64,000 bases of DNA. Origin: Allolobophora icterica (taxonomy: Eukaryota; Annelida; Clitellata; Crassiclitellata; Lumbricidae). The DNA is taken from the NCBI GenBank assembly GCA_963556255.1, contig OY744615.1, forward strand, positions 9,050,765 to 9,114,764, given 5' to 3'. The notes beneath the pieces are model-generated. The model saw only the letters and a program-made list of their open reading frames with translations. It searched no databases and had not been told where the DNA came from. Shown in pieces: positions 36,101 through 44,809 of this stretch. Positions within the stretch are counted from its first letter, which is position 1. Each line of letters begins with the position of its first letter. Made by a program: the position numbers and the translations under genes.

Positions 36101-39100
36101 CACAAGAGCAAATGTCTAAAACTGTCCTGATTTTCAAACTGTACCCCAGCTCCCTGCATTTCATAAACACTGTCTTCTGTTCATATATTATTCATTTGAT
36201 AGCACCAGTGTTCACAATCACGCAGCTGAAACACGCACGCTCTCGTCTGTGGTTATCGTTCAATCAATCGATCAATTTTAGTTTAATCACAGTATCAAGC
36301 TGACAAGAACGCAAAGTCTTGTAATTTAGCTGGTACATGCACAAAGCTTTCAGGTGGCGCTTTAGAAACTTGAAGTTAACACTTTTGATCATTTTGACGG
36401 AACCCAAGGTTTTTAATAACAAACCCTAGAACTGTACATACAGTTAGACTTTTTTTAAACTGTTTTTATTGTTTGTGTGCAATTTTGTCGGTCATTTGTC
36501 TTGTGCTTATAAAGATTATTTACATATTTATTAATCCACATCAAGGTATTTATAGAGAAAGTAATTGTTCTGACTATGTAATGTAGTGTAAAGCTTTATA
36601 AATGTGCATTTATTTAGCTCCTCCACATGAACTGTTGCATCTTTGTTGCAGAGCTGGTGGTTTTTTAAAGTCGCTGAAGCGAACGTTTTCCCGCAAAAAC
36701 CGAGAGCAAAGTCTCGAAGAGTCAGACTCGGAAATTATGTCTGGATTCAGGATGAAAAGTAAATTCCAGCGTACACCCAGCCTAGGTATGCATATCTAAT
36801 ATGACATATATCATAATCTAATATATATATTTTACTCCTAGAGTGCCATTTTAATTATACGATACAATACCACTTTATTTGATATTGCCCTTCTTACTTA
36901 GTTCAGAAAGCGCACAAACAACTATACTACAAAAAATCTATGGAGCTGAGCAATTGCGAGTGAAGGGCATGCTCAACCTTGGTCTTTACACAGTGACCGC
37001 CTGATTGGGCTTGAACCGTACTCTCCACGTTACAAGGCGAGAGATCTATCTATTTGGCTAACGAGCCCCACCCGTATCCATAGGACCATTATCATAACGT
37101 ACAAAACATCAATCAAGGGTCGCTTAAGTCGTACTGTCGATGACAAACTTAATGCAGAGAAATGAGTAGTCAGGCTATAGTGGGCAAACTAATCTAATCT
37201 TATCTTGATATCTGATGATGTCTATAGCAAGTTAATATGACACACCAGGCTTCAACTGTATATACTCGAAAATATGAATTAAGTATACATGCGTAGTTGG
37301 GTGTGAATGTGTGCTTGTGTGTGTCAATAAAGTTCTGACGGTAGTAGGCCTACACCAAAAGTATGTAAGGAAATGCTTAAACGTTATACGATTTCTTATA
37401 TAATGTAATCATAGCAATTACCTTACTGCAGTTTGATTTACTTTTAGCTTCCAGCTGCATGTCGAATGACATCCCAACTCACGCGGCAGATTTCTCCAGA
37501 GGACATGATCATCATGATCATCATGTAAGAAGTTTAGAAATATAAACCTTTCTTAGTCTAGTATAAATCAATTAATTAGCTGATTTATTTGCATTTCTTT
37601 ATTTTTATTGAATCAATTGTCGTCATCTTGAGATGGTTACTGTGATACTTCAGTAAGTCCTTCACTAGCCTCTAACCAATCGGCTACCTGCTTCACTCGC
37701 CTCTAACCAATCGGCTACCTCCTTCACTCGCCTCTAACCAATCGGCTACCTGCTTCACTCGCCTCTAACCAATCAGCTACCTCCTTCACTCGCCTCTAAC
37801 CAATCGGCTACCTGCTTCACTCGCCTCTAACCAATCGGCTACCTCCATCACTCGCCTCTAACCAATCAGCTACCTCCTTCACTCGCCTCTAACCAATCAG
37901 CTACCTCCTTCACTCGCCTCTAACCAATCAGCTACCTCCTTCACTCGCCTCTTACCAATCAGCTACCTCCTTCACTCGCCTCTAACCAATCAGCTACCTC
38001 CTTCACTCGCCTCTTACCAATCAGCTACCTCCTTCACTCGCCTCTAACCAATCAGCTACCTCCTTCATCGCCTCTAACCAATCAGCTACCTCCTTCACTC
38101 GCCTCTAACCAATCAGCTACCTCCTTCGCTCGCCCCTAACCAATCCGCTAGCTCCTTCACTCGCCTCTAACCAATCAGCTACCTCCTTCATCGCCTCTAA
38201 CCAATCAGCTACCTCCTTCACTCGCCTCTAACCAATCAGCTACCTCCTTCATCGCCTCTAACCAATCAGCTACCTCCTTCACTCGCCTCTAACCAATCAG
38301 CTACCTCCATCACTTGCCTCTAAGCAATCAGCTACCTCCTTCACTCGCCTCTAACCAATCCGCTAGCTCCTTCACTCGCCTCTAACCAATCAGTTACCTC
38401 CTTCACTTGCCTCTAACCAAACAGCTACCTCCTTCACTCGCCTCTAACCAATCAGCTACCTCCTTCACTCGCCTCTAACCAATCAGCTACCTCCTTCACT
38501 CGCCTCTAACCAATCGGCTACCTCCTTCACTCGCCTCTAACCAATCAGCTACCTCCTTCACTCGCCTCTAACCAATCATCTACCTCCTTCACTCGCCTCT
38601 AACCAATCAGTTACCTCCTTCACTCGCCTCTAACCAATCAGTTACCTCCTTCACTCGCCTTTAACCAATCGGCTACCTCCTTCACTCGCCTCTAACCAAT
38701 CAGTTACCTCCTTCACTCGCCTCTAACCAATCAGTTACCTCCTTCACTCGCCTTTAACCAATCAGCTACCTCCTTCGCTCGCCTCTAACCAATCAGTTAC
38801 CTCCTTCACTCGCCTTTAACCAATTGGCTACCTCCTTCACTCGCCTCTAACCAATCAGCTACCTCCTTCACTCGCCTCTAACCAATCCGCTAGCTCCTTC
38901 ACTCGCCTCTAACCAATCCGCTAGCTCCTTCACTCGCCTCTAACCAATCAGCTACCTCCTTCACTCGCCTCTAACCAATCAGCTACCTCCTTCACTCGCC
39001 TCTAACCAATCAGCTACCTCCATCACTCGCCTCCAACCAATCGGCTACCTGCTTCGCTCGCCTCTAACCAATCAGCTACCTCTTTCACTTGCCTCTAACC

Positions 39101-40185
39101 AATCGGCTACCTGCTTCGCTCGCCTCTAACCAATCAGCTACCTCCTTCACTCGCCTCTAACCAATCAGCTACCTCCTTCACTCGCCTCTAACCAATCAGC
39201 TACCTGCTTCGCTCGCCTCTAACCAATCAGCTACCTCCTTCACTCGCCTCTAACCAATCAGTTACCTCCTTCACTCGCCTCTAACCAATCAGCTACCTCT
39301 TTCACTTGCCTCTAACCAATCAGCTACCTCCTTCACTCGCCTCTAACCAATCGGCTACCTCCTTCACTCGCCTCTAACCAATCAGCTACCTCCTTCACTC
39401 GCCTCTAACCAATCGGCTACCTCCTTCACTCGCCTCTAACCAATCAGCTACCTCTTTCACTCGCCTCTAACCAATCATCTACCTCCTTCACTCGCCTCTA
39501 ACCAATCAGTTACCTCCTTCACTCGCCTCTAACCAATCAGTTACCTCCTTCACTCGCCTTTAACCAATCGGCTACCTCCTTCACTCGCCTCTAACCAATC
39601 AGCTACCTCTTTCACTCGCCTCTAACCAATCAGCTACCTTGCTGCACAACTGATGCCTTGTACATTTTGATAGCGGCGCTATAGAAGTCATTAGACTTGA
39701 TTTCCTATTGTGTTTGTTTCCAGGACGACCTGCTTTTCCATATGTCGGACTCCGACTCGGACGAATCCTCCACATCCATGGTGGACAAGCATGCTGCTCC
39801 GAAGGTGAAGGCCATCCACTTCCGTGGTCGACAGGCTTCAAAGGAAGACGTCCGATCCCAGCACCACATCGCCAGGAGTGCCTCCGATCGACGACTCGAG
39901 TCTGCTCCACCAACAACCTTGGATCATCACACCACGAAGAAATCATTGAAGGAAGTTGGACGATTCAAGGAAGACGAGTTCCTCTCTCCGATCAACGAGG
40001 ATCCGGATGGATCGATTCCGGACGACAGGGCTGATCAATTTCTTCGCGAGGTCCGGCGACAGTTGACGGAGCTTCATGAAAGTGAGAAGGCGGTTCAGTA
40101 TGGAAGACAACATTCGTCACCAACAGCCGAGTTGGAGATTCTGAGCTTGCTGGGGACGAGTGTAAAGAGTAACACGGCTCACTGA
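23925..40185 (+). CDS. Bestrophin-family calcium-activated chloride channel, 12 exons
   Basis: Bestrophins form pentameric Ca2+-activated anion channels in cell membranes. Coding exons are 23925-23992, 27001-27111, 27665-27966, 28937-29091, 30335-30412, 31921-32058, 33051-33131, 34131-34282, 35412-35879, 36652-36785, 37448-37524 and 39724-40185. All junctions are GT-AG and phases agree, giving 741 residues. The N-terminus [14 protein letters not shown] matches the family and keeps Ala10. [12 protein letters not shown] places the pore-neck residues at Ile76, Phe80 and Phe84, as in human BEST1, and [12 protein letters not shown] follows. Exon 6 encodes membrane segments ([11 protein letters not shown] and [17 protein letters not shown]). 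Exon 7 has the acidic Ca2+ clasp GEDDDDF at about 294-300. The C-terminal half (exons 9-12) is Ser-rich and poorly conserved, with a HDHHDHH tract at the end of exon 11. An acceptor near 23,853 suggests a 5' non-coding exon upstream. The donor of exon 8 (AA/GTCGGT) is weak. The orthologue among BEST1-4 cannot be assigned. Confidence 0.95.
24003..24376 (-). mobile_element. SINE family A split by a nested hAT MITE (bestrophin intron 1)
   Basis: The SINE body (CCAATATCTAAAGACCAAGC, ATCGATGGCATAAGCAATTG) is interrupted at 24,104 and resumes at 24,299 (CAGTAACCGTCTCAGGGA). It then gives the complementary B box TCAAACCCTC and the complementary A box CAAACCATTCGGCTAC. The 20-bp minisatellite grows from this last, tRNA-like end. 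Confidence 0.8.
24104..24298. mobile_element. Short hAT MITE nested in the SINE
   Basis: It starts CATAGGTGTAATTTG and ends AAGTTACACTCCTG, imperfect inverted ends. It is flanked by TCCCTATA at 24,096-24,103 and 24,299-24,306, an exact 8-bp duplication. The uninterrupted SINE has CCCTA once, so the insertion is clear. A fragment of the same family is at about 57,095-57,145 (GGTACCCCCACTTTCTAGACC). Confidence 0.85.
24377..24845. repeat. 20-bp minisatellite, about 23 copies (bestrophin intron 1)
   Basis: The unit is TGTCCCATGATAGGCTTCCA, with the variants TATCCC and TGTTCC at one or two positions. The array is otherwise nearly uniform, pointing to recent expansion. Since 20 is not a multiple of 3, all three minus-strand frames read the same [19 protein letters not shown] string with a 60-bp period; this is not a protein. 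Confidence 0.95.
25860..26235 (+). mobile_element. LINE 3' fragment (CR1/L2-like) in bestrophin intron 1
   Basis: A reading frame ending in [35 protein letters not shown] and RLFKIAYPP resembles the end of CR1/L2 ORF2. The family's non-coding 3' end follows: ATTGACCTTATTATGG, GTGCGCCATCAGTTGATGCA and CTATAGAAGTTACTAATT. The same 3' end recurs at 31.2, 49.7, 57.2, 62.7 and 63.7 kb. Confidence 0.7.
26440..26660. repeat. Degenerate AATTGTAA-type repeat (bestrophin intron 1)
   Basis: Phrases such as TGTAACTGTAATTGTATT and GTAATTGCATTCGTAATTG repeat with heavy substitution. They resemble expanded LINE tail microsatellites. No gene is recognised between 26,236 and the next exon at 27,001. Confidence 0.6.
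26738..26885 (+). mobile_element. Degraded tRNA-like SINE (family A)
   Basis: It shows a tRNA-like head (GGGGCACGGTAGACAAATGG, then AGCGCTTGGCCTGTAG), the ACCTTGAGCAAGTC phrase and GCTCAGCTCCATTGATGCTC. The B box is damaged and the tail has drifted. Confidence 0.55.
27240..27560. repeat. Minisatellite, about 21-23-bp unit (bestrophin intron 2)
   Basis: Units contain AAAAGGTCTTTAACTGGAGA with variants CTTCAGCTGGCAGCCAG and ACTGGATACC. Two longer blocks (about 27,300-27,350 and 27,368-27,420) are nearly identical, indicating a higher-order duplication. The array ends about 100 bp before exon 3. Confidence 0.85.
27975..28165 (+). mobile_element. tRNA-like SINE (family A) in bestrophin intron 3
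   Basis: An A-box-like head (GTAGTCGATTAGAGTGCTTG) begins a few bases after the exon 3 donor. The B box is GGGTTCGAACC. Then come GAGACGGTAACTGTGTAGGG and the ATTAGATAATGGCGCTAAAT tail. It is one of the better-preserved copies. Confidence 0.85.
28163..28616 (-). mobile_element. LINE ORF2 C-terminal fragment, antisense in bestrophin intron 3
   Basis: The minus-strand frame reads [15 protein letters not shown], then [29 protein letters not shown] and [16 protein letters not shown]. This is the usual end of RTE-type (and related) non-LTR reverse transcriptases: the LYGCETW motif, a FGH(V/I) motif and GRP..RW. About 148 residues are open. The catalytic reverse transcriptase core is absent, so this is a truncated fragment and not an active gene. 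Confidence 0.85.
28620..28936. other. A-rich simple repeat and unassigned intron 3 sequence
   Basis: An AATAATAA-type tract (28,625-28,765) follows the LINE fragment. A short phrase ending GCAATCCCTAAGGATCA(C/T)AT near 28,828 recurs near 29,265 in intron 4 in a similar setting, suggesting the same repeat family on both sides of exon 4. Confidence 0.5.
29383..30135 (+). mobile_element. LINE 3' end (CR1/L2-like) with ATTGA tail, bestrophin intron 4
   Basis: The frame from about 29,383 to the stop at 29,761 contains [20 protein letters not shown], a central [13 protein letters not shown] and a terminal [18 protein letters not shown]. This is the diagnostic GPKLWN.LP end of CR1/L2-type ORF2. A 3' untranslated region with AATAAAGCA and an (ATTGA)n tail near 30,070-30,140 follows. 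Short tandem tails are typical of these clades. Confidence 0.85.
31018..31095. repeat. (CTCA)n microsatellite (bestrophin intron 5)
   Basis: About 19 CTCA units, preceded by related CGCTCGCTCG and CACTCATT phrases from about 30,940. Confidence 0.95.
31143..31285 (+). mobile_element. LINE 3' terminal fragment (bestrophin intron 5)
   Basis: It shows the family 3' end: GGATGTTGACTTGATTACGG, TTGGTTTTGGTGTGCCACC, ATTAGACACTGGTGG and TATAGAAGTTATAAATTAC. No coding part remains. Confidence 0.75.
31295..31895. repeat. 24-bp minisatellite, about 25 copies, next to exon 6
   Basis: Each unit contains TGTCACAATGCGTACTGATT followed by GTCG, with transitions at about four positions (TACTGATT/TTCTGACT, TCG/TCA/TTG). 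A 24-bp unit leaves frames open on both strands (VLIVVSQC and CVTMRTD-type strings), which are not real proteins. The array ends about 25 bp before the exon 6 acceptor at 31,920, so it replaces most of the usual branch-point region. Confidence 0.95.
32330..32780 (+). mobile_element. LINE ORF2 C-terminal fragment and 3' end (bestrophin intron 6)
   Basis: [11 protein letters not shown] is followed, after a frame shift, by [20 protein letters not shown], then [20 protein letters not shown] and [12 protein letters not shown]. This is the L2/CR1-type ORF2 terminus. The 3' end (CTCTTCACCTGGCGGCTGAC, GTGCGCGTTAAAAATG) leads into an (AAT)n tail. The same 3' end is found alone at about 35,288-35,375. 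Confidence 0.8.
34425..34662 (-). mobile_element. tRNA-like SINE (family B) in bestrophin intron 8
   Basis: The minus strand begins TGGGGCATGGTGGCTCAGTG (A box TGGCTCAGTGG) and has a perfect B box GGTTCGAATCC near 34,600. The body contains GTGGCGCTTCGGCGTGAAAA, and an (AAAT)n tail lies at about 34,420-34,440. A second copy is at 57,750-58,000. Confidence 0.9.
34685..34870 (+). mobile_element. tRNA-like SINE (family A) in bestrophin intron 8
   Basis: The A box is in GTAGCCGATTGCACAGAGTG and the B box in ATGGTTCAAGCCTC. These are followed by GACAGTTACTTTGTAAAGAC, ATGCTTGATCACTTGATAGT and GGCGCTTAATGAATGCTAAT, then an (AAT)-rich tail. Confidence 0.85.
35265..35375 (+). mobile_element. LINE 3' end fragment (bestrophin intron 8)
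   Basis: AGCTCTTCACCTGGCGACTG, CTGTGCCTCAGATTTGCATT and AAGTGCGTTAAAATTTC match the 3' end of the LINE at 32.7 kb. It stops about 40 bp before exon 9. Confidence 0.7.
35902..35912 (+). promoter_or_regulatory. In-frame stop plus AATAAA just past exon 9 donor
   Basis: If the exon 9 donor (35,879/35,880, AAAG/GTTAAG) is not used, the bestrophin frame continues to a TGA at 35,902-35,904. An AATAAA hexamer lies at 35,907-35,912. This would give a 525-residue isoform that ends in RKILMF and lacks exons 10-12. The signal is visible in the sequence; its use is an inference. Confidence 0.45.
36855..37070 (-). mobile_element. SINE family A variant (bestrophin intron 10)
   Basis: It has the variant body seen at 4.1-4.5 kb (TTTATTTGATATTGCCCTTC, CTATGGAGCTGAGCAATTG), the complementary B box TTGAACCGTA and a complementary A-box end (CTATTTGGCTAACGAGCCCC). 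Confidence 0.7.
37650..39645. repeat. 31-bp minisatellite, about 64 copies, each with a CCAAT box (bestrophin intron 11)
   Basis: Each unit contains CTAACCAATCAGCTACCTCC followed by TTCACTCGCCT. Variants include CGG, CCG or GTT at the AGC position, and occasional 30-bp units where TTCACTC is TTCATC. The core CTAACCAATCGGCTACC is the complement of the SINE family A A-box region, so the array probably grew from a SINE. It fills almost all of intron 11 and ends about 80 bp before exon 12. Confidence 0.95.
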
Positions 40186-40520
40186 GCCACACCAACCCAA
40201 CCAACTCACTAACCCACTCCAGCAGGGCTGCTGTCGGATTGAGTAATCGTAATGGTAATTGCACATTCCCTCCCTTCCCCATACCCTTTCCCTTCCCGTC
40301 TCTTCCTCTTCCCTTCCCCTTTCCTCTTCCCTCTTTCTCACCCTCTCCTCACATTGCCATTAGCCCCTTTGCACTCTAAGCACAAGATATGTAGACCTAC
40401 ATGGGCCTACAGATACTTCCTCTACCTTGCTCTCCACTCTTCTCCATAATTCTCTCCCTATCCGTATCCCTCTTCCTCTCCCTTTTCTTATAGTATATGT
40501 GTATATCTTGTACATGCATA

Positions 40521-40562
<42 letters not shown>

Positions 40563-40869
40563 TATACATACATATATATATACATATATATATATATATA
40601 CACATATATATGCATGCAGAGGCCTTTATGGGCGTAAATGTATATACATAGTCTTTAAACATGAAACCCCAGTGTTATTTGGCAGTTGCTTCGGTTAGGA
40701 TGCTTGAGAAGATCAGGTTAATCGTCAGATGGCCTCTATGGCGTTTTCGCTCCAGCCTATAAACTCTGCGGTTGTTGGCTTCATAAAGCGAGTGTTTCAC
40801 CGACAGATGTGGCCATGTAGGCATCGCTGTTTATTATTATTATTATTAATTAATTAATTAATAATTAAT
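40186..40869. other. Probable bestrophin 3' untranslated region and simple repeats
   Basis: A pyrimidine-rich tract (CCCTTCCC, CTCTTCCC) spans about 40,258-40,350, and a (TA)n/(TATATACA)n tract spans 40,515-40,615. No clear AATAAA was found close to the stop, so the transcript end is unknown. Confidence 0.4.
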
Positions 40870-41262
40870 TAATTAATTAATTAAATTTGTAACGCGCGCA
40901 TGTTCATACCATCACCGAAATGTGAATCTGAGGCGCTGGAATATATATGGATAAAGGAAACCGGGTAAAGCTTGGAGTTGGACTTTAACTTGTTATAGCG
41001 CTTTTTTGTACCGCATTAAAGTTCTGCTTCAGTAGGGTTGAAATCATGAACAAAGAGTTTATCAATTAGCAAACCGTGTGAAGTGGGGATCAGTAATCGG
41101 CCTACGCTTGCTGGTATACGTATATACATGTAAACGAAAATATGAATTAAGTATACATGCGTAGGTGTGTGGGTGTGTGTGTGCGCGTGTCTGTGGGGGA
41201 GCCAGTGTATGGAGGGCCGGAATGGCGGTTTTGTTGCCAATGGCAAACTACACGAAGCATCT
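40870..41262 (+). repeat. Left arm of an inverted dispersed repeat
   Basis: This segment (AATTTGTAACGCGCGCATGT, GTGAATCTGAGGCGCTGGAA, GAATTAAGTATACATGCGTA, AGCCAGTGTATGGAGGGCCG) matches the reverse complement of 46,519-46,895 along its length with point differences and short indels. A third fragment at about 37,270-37,300 shares GAATTAAGTATACATGCGTA. The segment is therefore a dispersed repeat; whether the two arms bound one 6-kb element is unproven. Confidence 0.8.
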
Positions 41263-41577
41263 GTTACTTATAGGGGTCGGTAGGTTAAAATTTGATGTTG
41301 TCTCGGTCATTTAGACACCGTTTAATCTCTGCCCGATCTTACATAATGGTTATTTCGTTAGACTGAAACAAAGACTTTTATTGGTTTGTTTTGTGCCATA
41401 TAAGCTTGAGACCGGTGAGAACTGTTCTGTCGACGTCAACGGCCTTTGTTGCCATAAAATGTATTTATTCTCTGGATCCATCGATGAACTCGGCCGCCAC
41501 TGCCTGTATTCTGGTAATGCCAGCCACTGTCGGCGATCTTATTTGACAGGTGGAAGGGTGGGGACAAGAGACTAGTC

Positions 41578-41785
41578 ACACTTTTGAACTGATCTGTTCA
41601 AAAAATAGGTGACAAACTGTATAGGCCTACTGCGTCCCCCACTGTTAAAGGTGGGGGTCTTTTCTCCCTCGACCACCCCCTAGACACGTCACACTTTTGA
41701 ACTGATCTGTTAAAAATATAGATGACAAACTGTATACTGCGTCCCCCACTGTTAAAGGTGGGGTCTTTTCCCCCTCGACCCCCCG
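41578..41785. repeat. Direct duplication of about 110 bp
   Basis: The phrases CACACTTTTGAACTGATCTG, GTGACAAACTGTATA, CTGCGTCCCCCACTG and TTAAAGGTGGG occur twice (from about 41,578 and 41,690). The first copy reads TATAGGCCTACTGCG where the second reads TATACTGCG. The segment is rich in CCCCC runs. Confidence 0.9.
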
Positions 41786-42139
41786 GGATCGCCGCCCATG
41801 TAGACCTGGGAGTCGACCCCAATAAGTCGACTTGGTCATCCGAAGTCGAGTCGAGTCATTTCCGCTTAGCGCAACTGACCCCAAGTCGAATTTGTACCAG
41901 AAAACTGACTTGAAGTTTTTTCCACAAGTCGACTTAAACTGACTTGAGACGCAAACAAATCTAAATTTAACACGTCACACTTATGATTGTGAGGCCAGGG
42001 CAGGATTTAAGCAGTTTGTAGTGTTTTGGCAAAAACGAATGAAGCAAAGGCCTACCATTTCTAACTTCTACCACGTCTTAGGCTGCGATATTATTATGTA
42101 CAAGATGATTGTCCGTCAATCCGTCATATATGATGGTAG

Positions 42140-42560
42140 AGGAGAGGTAGGCGGGAGGGAGGGAGGGAGGGAGGGAGGGAGGGAGGCAGAGACAGACTCA
42201 CTAACCCATGTTTGTCTATGTGTCCGTTCGTCTGTCTGTCTTACCGTCCGTCCGTCCTGGTGTACAGTCGCACCTCCACCTGCCCAGCGACGAGCGTCGG
42301 CGAGCCGGGCCAATTTCGCTCGCCCGCGTGATATGCCGTCGTCAAACGCAGTGAGAGAGGGAGAGGGATGGAGAGAAGGAGGGCGGAAGGGAGAAGGAGG
42401 GCGGGAGGGAAGGTGGCAGAGACAGACTTAGTAACCGCTGTTTGTCCATGTGTCAATCCGTCCGTCCGTGCAGGTGTGCGCCCGAACGTCCACCCGCCCA
42501 GCGGCGAGTGTCGGTGGGCTGGGCCAACTTCGCTCGCCCGCGTGATATGCGGCCTTAGGG
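42140..42560. repeat. Tandem duplication of about 250 bp with a G-quadruplex-prone run
   Basis: Two units share GGCAGAGACAGACT, TTTGTC(T/C)ATGTGTC, GTCCGTCCGT, the CGCCCAGCG-like block and TTCGCTCGCCCGCGTGATAT. The first begins with a run of GGGA units (42,151-42,186) containing more than four GGG tracts. The second begins with a purine-rich GGAGGGCGGGAGGG stretch. GC content is clearly above the surroundings. Confidence 0.8.
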
Positions 42561-42731
42561 AGGTCGTCGCAGTAACATTCCAGACATTCCAGAGCGTTTC
42601 TTGTAGGACACACGGATCTGGAAAACTATTATAGAGATTATCGACGCCGGTATGGCTAAACAGTTACTTAATTTTTATCGATGTCGTGCCGATTTATTTT
42701 TATAATTTGTTATTCTATGTTAAAACGTCAC

Positions 42732-44277
42732 ACGTGAGTCATTTTCCGATAATATGTCGCATTCACTAATTGAAGAAGCAAAATTTTTTTGGGCAAATTA
42801 CATTGATTTTTGTTTGGAGCAAATCTTTAATATTTCTATTTCACTAATATATATTTGGTTTTGCACTAATATGTAAAATTATGAAGTTTTTAGCAGAAAG
42901 AAAATAGCCCTACGAAAATGTTTGTCCACTCCGTTACTCCGTTACCAAAACACATAGGCCTATGAGCTATTTATATATAGTAGACAGCTTCCTACTGCGT
43001 AGTTTGACATGCCAATATGTTTTTAGTATTAATGTTAATAAAAGAAATATAAAAGAAATTACAATACAAATGATTATTTAATTTCATCACATTTTAAATT
43101 TTGTTAAGAAAGTCTCCCAAAGAGATACCGAAAGAAAAATAGAAAATCTAATCAATGTAAATCTGATTGTATTTTTTTGGCCAACTAACAAAATAAAAAT
43201 CACTTGAGCCAATCATTACCAGTGATCAAATGAACAAAAAAACATTAAAATATTTATGATGGTGTCTTAAAAATCTGCTCATGACATCAAAATTACCTAA
43301 AAAAATTACCATAAAAAGGTCCGCTCCGTTACCATCTGTCGAGAATTGAGCACAGAATGTGAAAAGTGAACTTTTTAAAAAACAGTCTGCCGAAACACAA
43401 ATTTATTTAAAATGTCATATATTGTTATATAAGTTGTATTAGAAATGATAATTTAAGTAGACGACTTATCCTGACAGCGGAATAAATTTTAGTACCTCAA
43501 GGGTCACATTTATGGTAACGGAGTGGACAGTTAACGGAGTGGACAATTTGTGTATCAGCACGGTAAATATATTATCTCTCATGCGTCCACATTAATCGTC
43601 GGTACACTCATTATATACCTTATAAATGTTATATTAAAAATATTATTTATATTAAATTTATTCATAATCATTGCAAAAATGCAGTAACGGAGTGGATGTA
43701 TAATGAAAAACACATGAGGTACGTAATAAATGAAAATTTGTAAGAAATTTGTCTTAGCATTCAGATCCTGTATTAAGACATACTTGCTTACATAGATCTT
43801 CACAGAAGAGACGTATTAAGTTGCGAGACCAAAGAACTGAAAGGGTTGTGAGATACGAGATAATTTTTACATGTTAACGGAGCGGACATAATTTTCCGGG
43901 GACAAGTTAAAATATTCTTTTTTAAATTATACTGAAGATCCGGTTCACCAAGTTGTATTTAGAAGTATGCAATTATGTTTATTATAAAAGAAACAGTCAC
44001 ATTTCTGGGTTTAATGCAAATCATTTTGAAATTGTAGACGAAAGCAATATGTACTATAGCCTAGGGACGGTAACGGAGTGGAACATTTTAAATTCAAAAT
44101 AAATTTTAATAAATTATTTTATTGCTCTGAATTACTTTCAAAGGTCTTAAATTGTTGACTGATCAATAACGTTTTAATCTAATCACTTAGCATGATCAGA
44201 CTAGGTATTGTTTTCTGAGAAATGACTGGGGACAGCTGAATTGTCAGTTTATGCATTTACCGGAAAATGACTCACGT
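42732..44277. mobile_element. 1.5-kb inverted-repeat element with repeated TAACGGAGTGGAC motif
   Basis: Perfect 17-bp inverted ends ACGTGAGTCATTTTCCG (42,732-42,748) and its complement (44,261-44,277) bound an AT-rich interior. The motif TAACGGAGTGGAC or close variants recurs in both orientations (about 42,930, 43,320, 43,515, 43,532, 43,684, 43,874 and 44,070). No transposase frame was found. The target duplication is ambiguous because the ends are palindromic ACGT. Classed as a non-autonomous DNA element by structure only. Confidence 0.7.
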
Positions 44278-44809
44278 ACGTTCCATAAAAAAACTGGCGA
44301 ATCGAAATGTTAACAATTTTATTCATCAGGTGTTGATGTCTCATTACTCATTAGTATATAGGCCTAAAAGTAATGCTTGCCAGGCAAATTGGCTTGACAT
44401 ATTGTATTTAATAGCCCTACGTAATCGTTATTACCATGTCAGAAGTTGACTTTAAGTCGGAAGTTGGTTGTTTTCTGCCAAGTCGGATCAAGTCGTTTTT
44501 ACTCCAAGTCGTCGACTTCAAGTCGACTTCAAGTCAGATTAGGGTCAAGTGGGGTCAGATTGGCTGACCAAAGTCACTCCAAGGTCTACGCCCATGGTGC
44601 CAGCCCAAAGCATACAGAAAGGAGTAGTGCGGTGCTAAGCATTCTCTGTTCAGATAGTGTCGTTTAACAGCATCTAACCAACCAATCGCTAGAGGTCCAT
44701 AGGGATTTCTGTCGTGTCTAAAAGAATCTGATAAAGCACATTATTACAAGCACTCATGCACTACGCACTCCTTTCTATCCAGTGTTTGCGACAATTTGTG
44801 ATTGCTACA

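Larger units (their letters stand above)
41800..44600. other. AAGTCGACTT-rich ends around a nested element
   Basis: Stretches at about 41,800-41,960 and 44,440-44,600 are rich in AAGTCGACTT and CAAGTCG phrases and are roughly inverted to each other (CCCATGTAGACCTGGGAGTC against CTCCAAGGTCTACGCCCATG). They may be the ends of one element that was later invaded. No transposase frame was seen between them. Confidence 0.5.

Noticed and set aside
37650..39645. CRISPR-like regular array
   Set aside because: Units are contiguous 31-bp repeats without unique spacers, in a eukaryotic intron; a minisatellite explains them.
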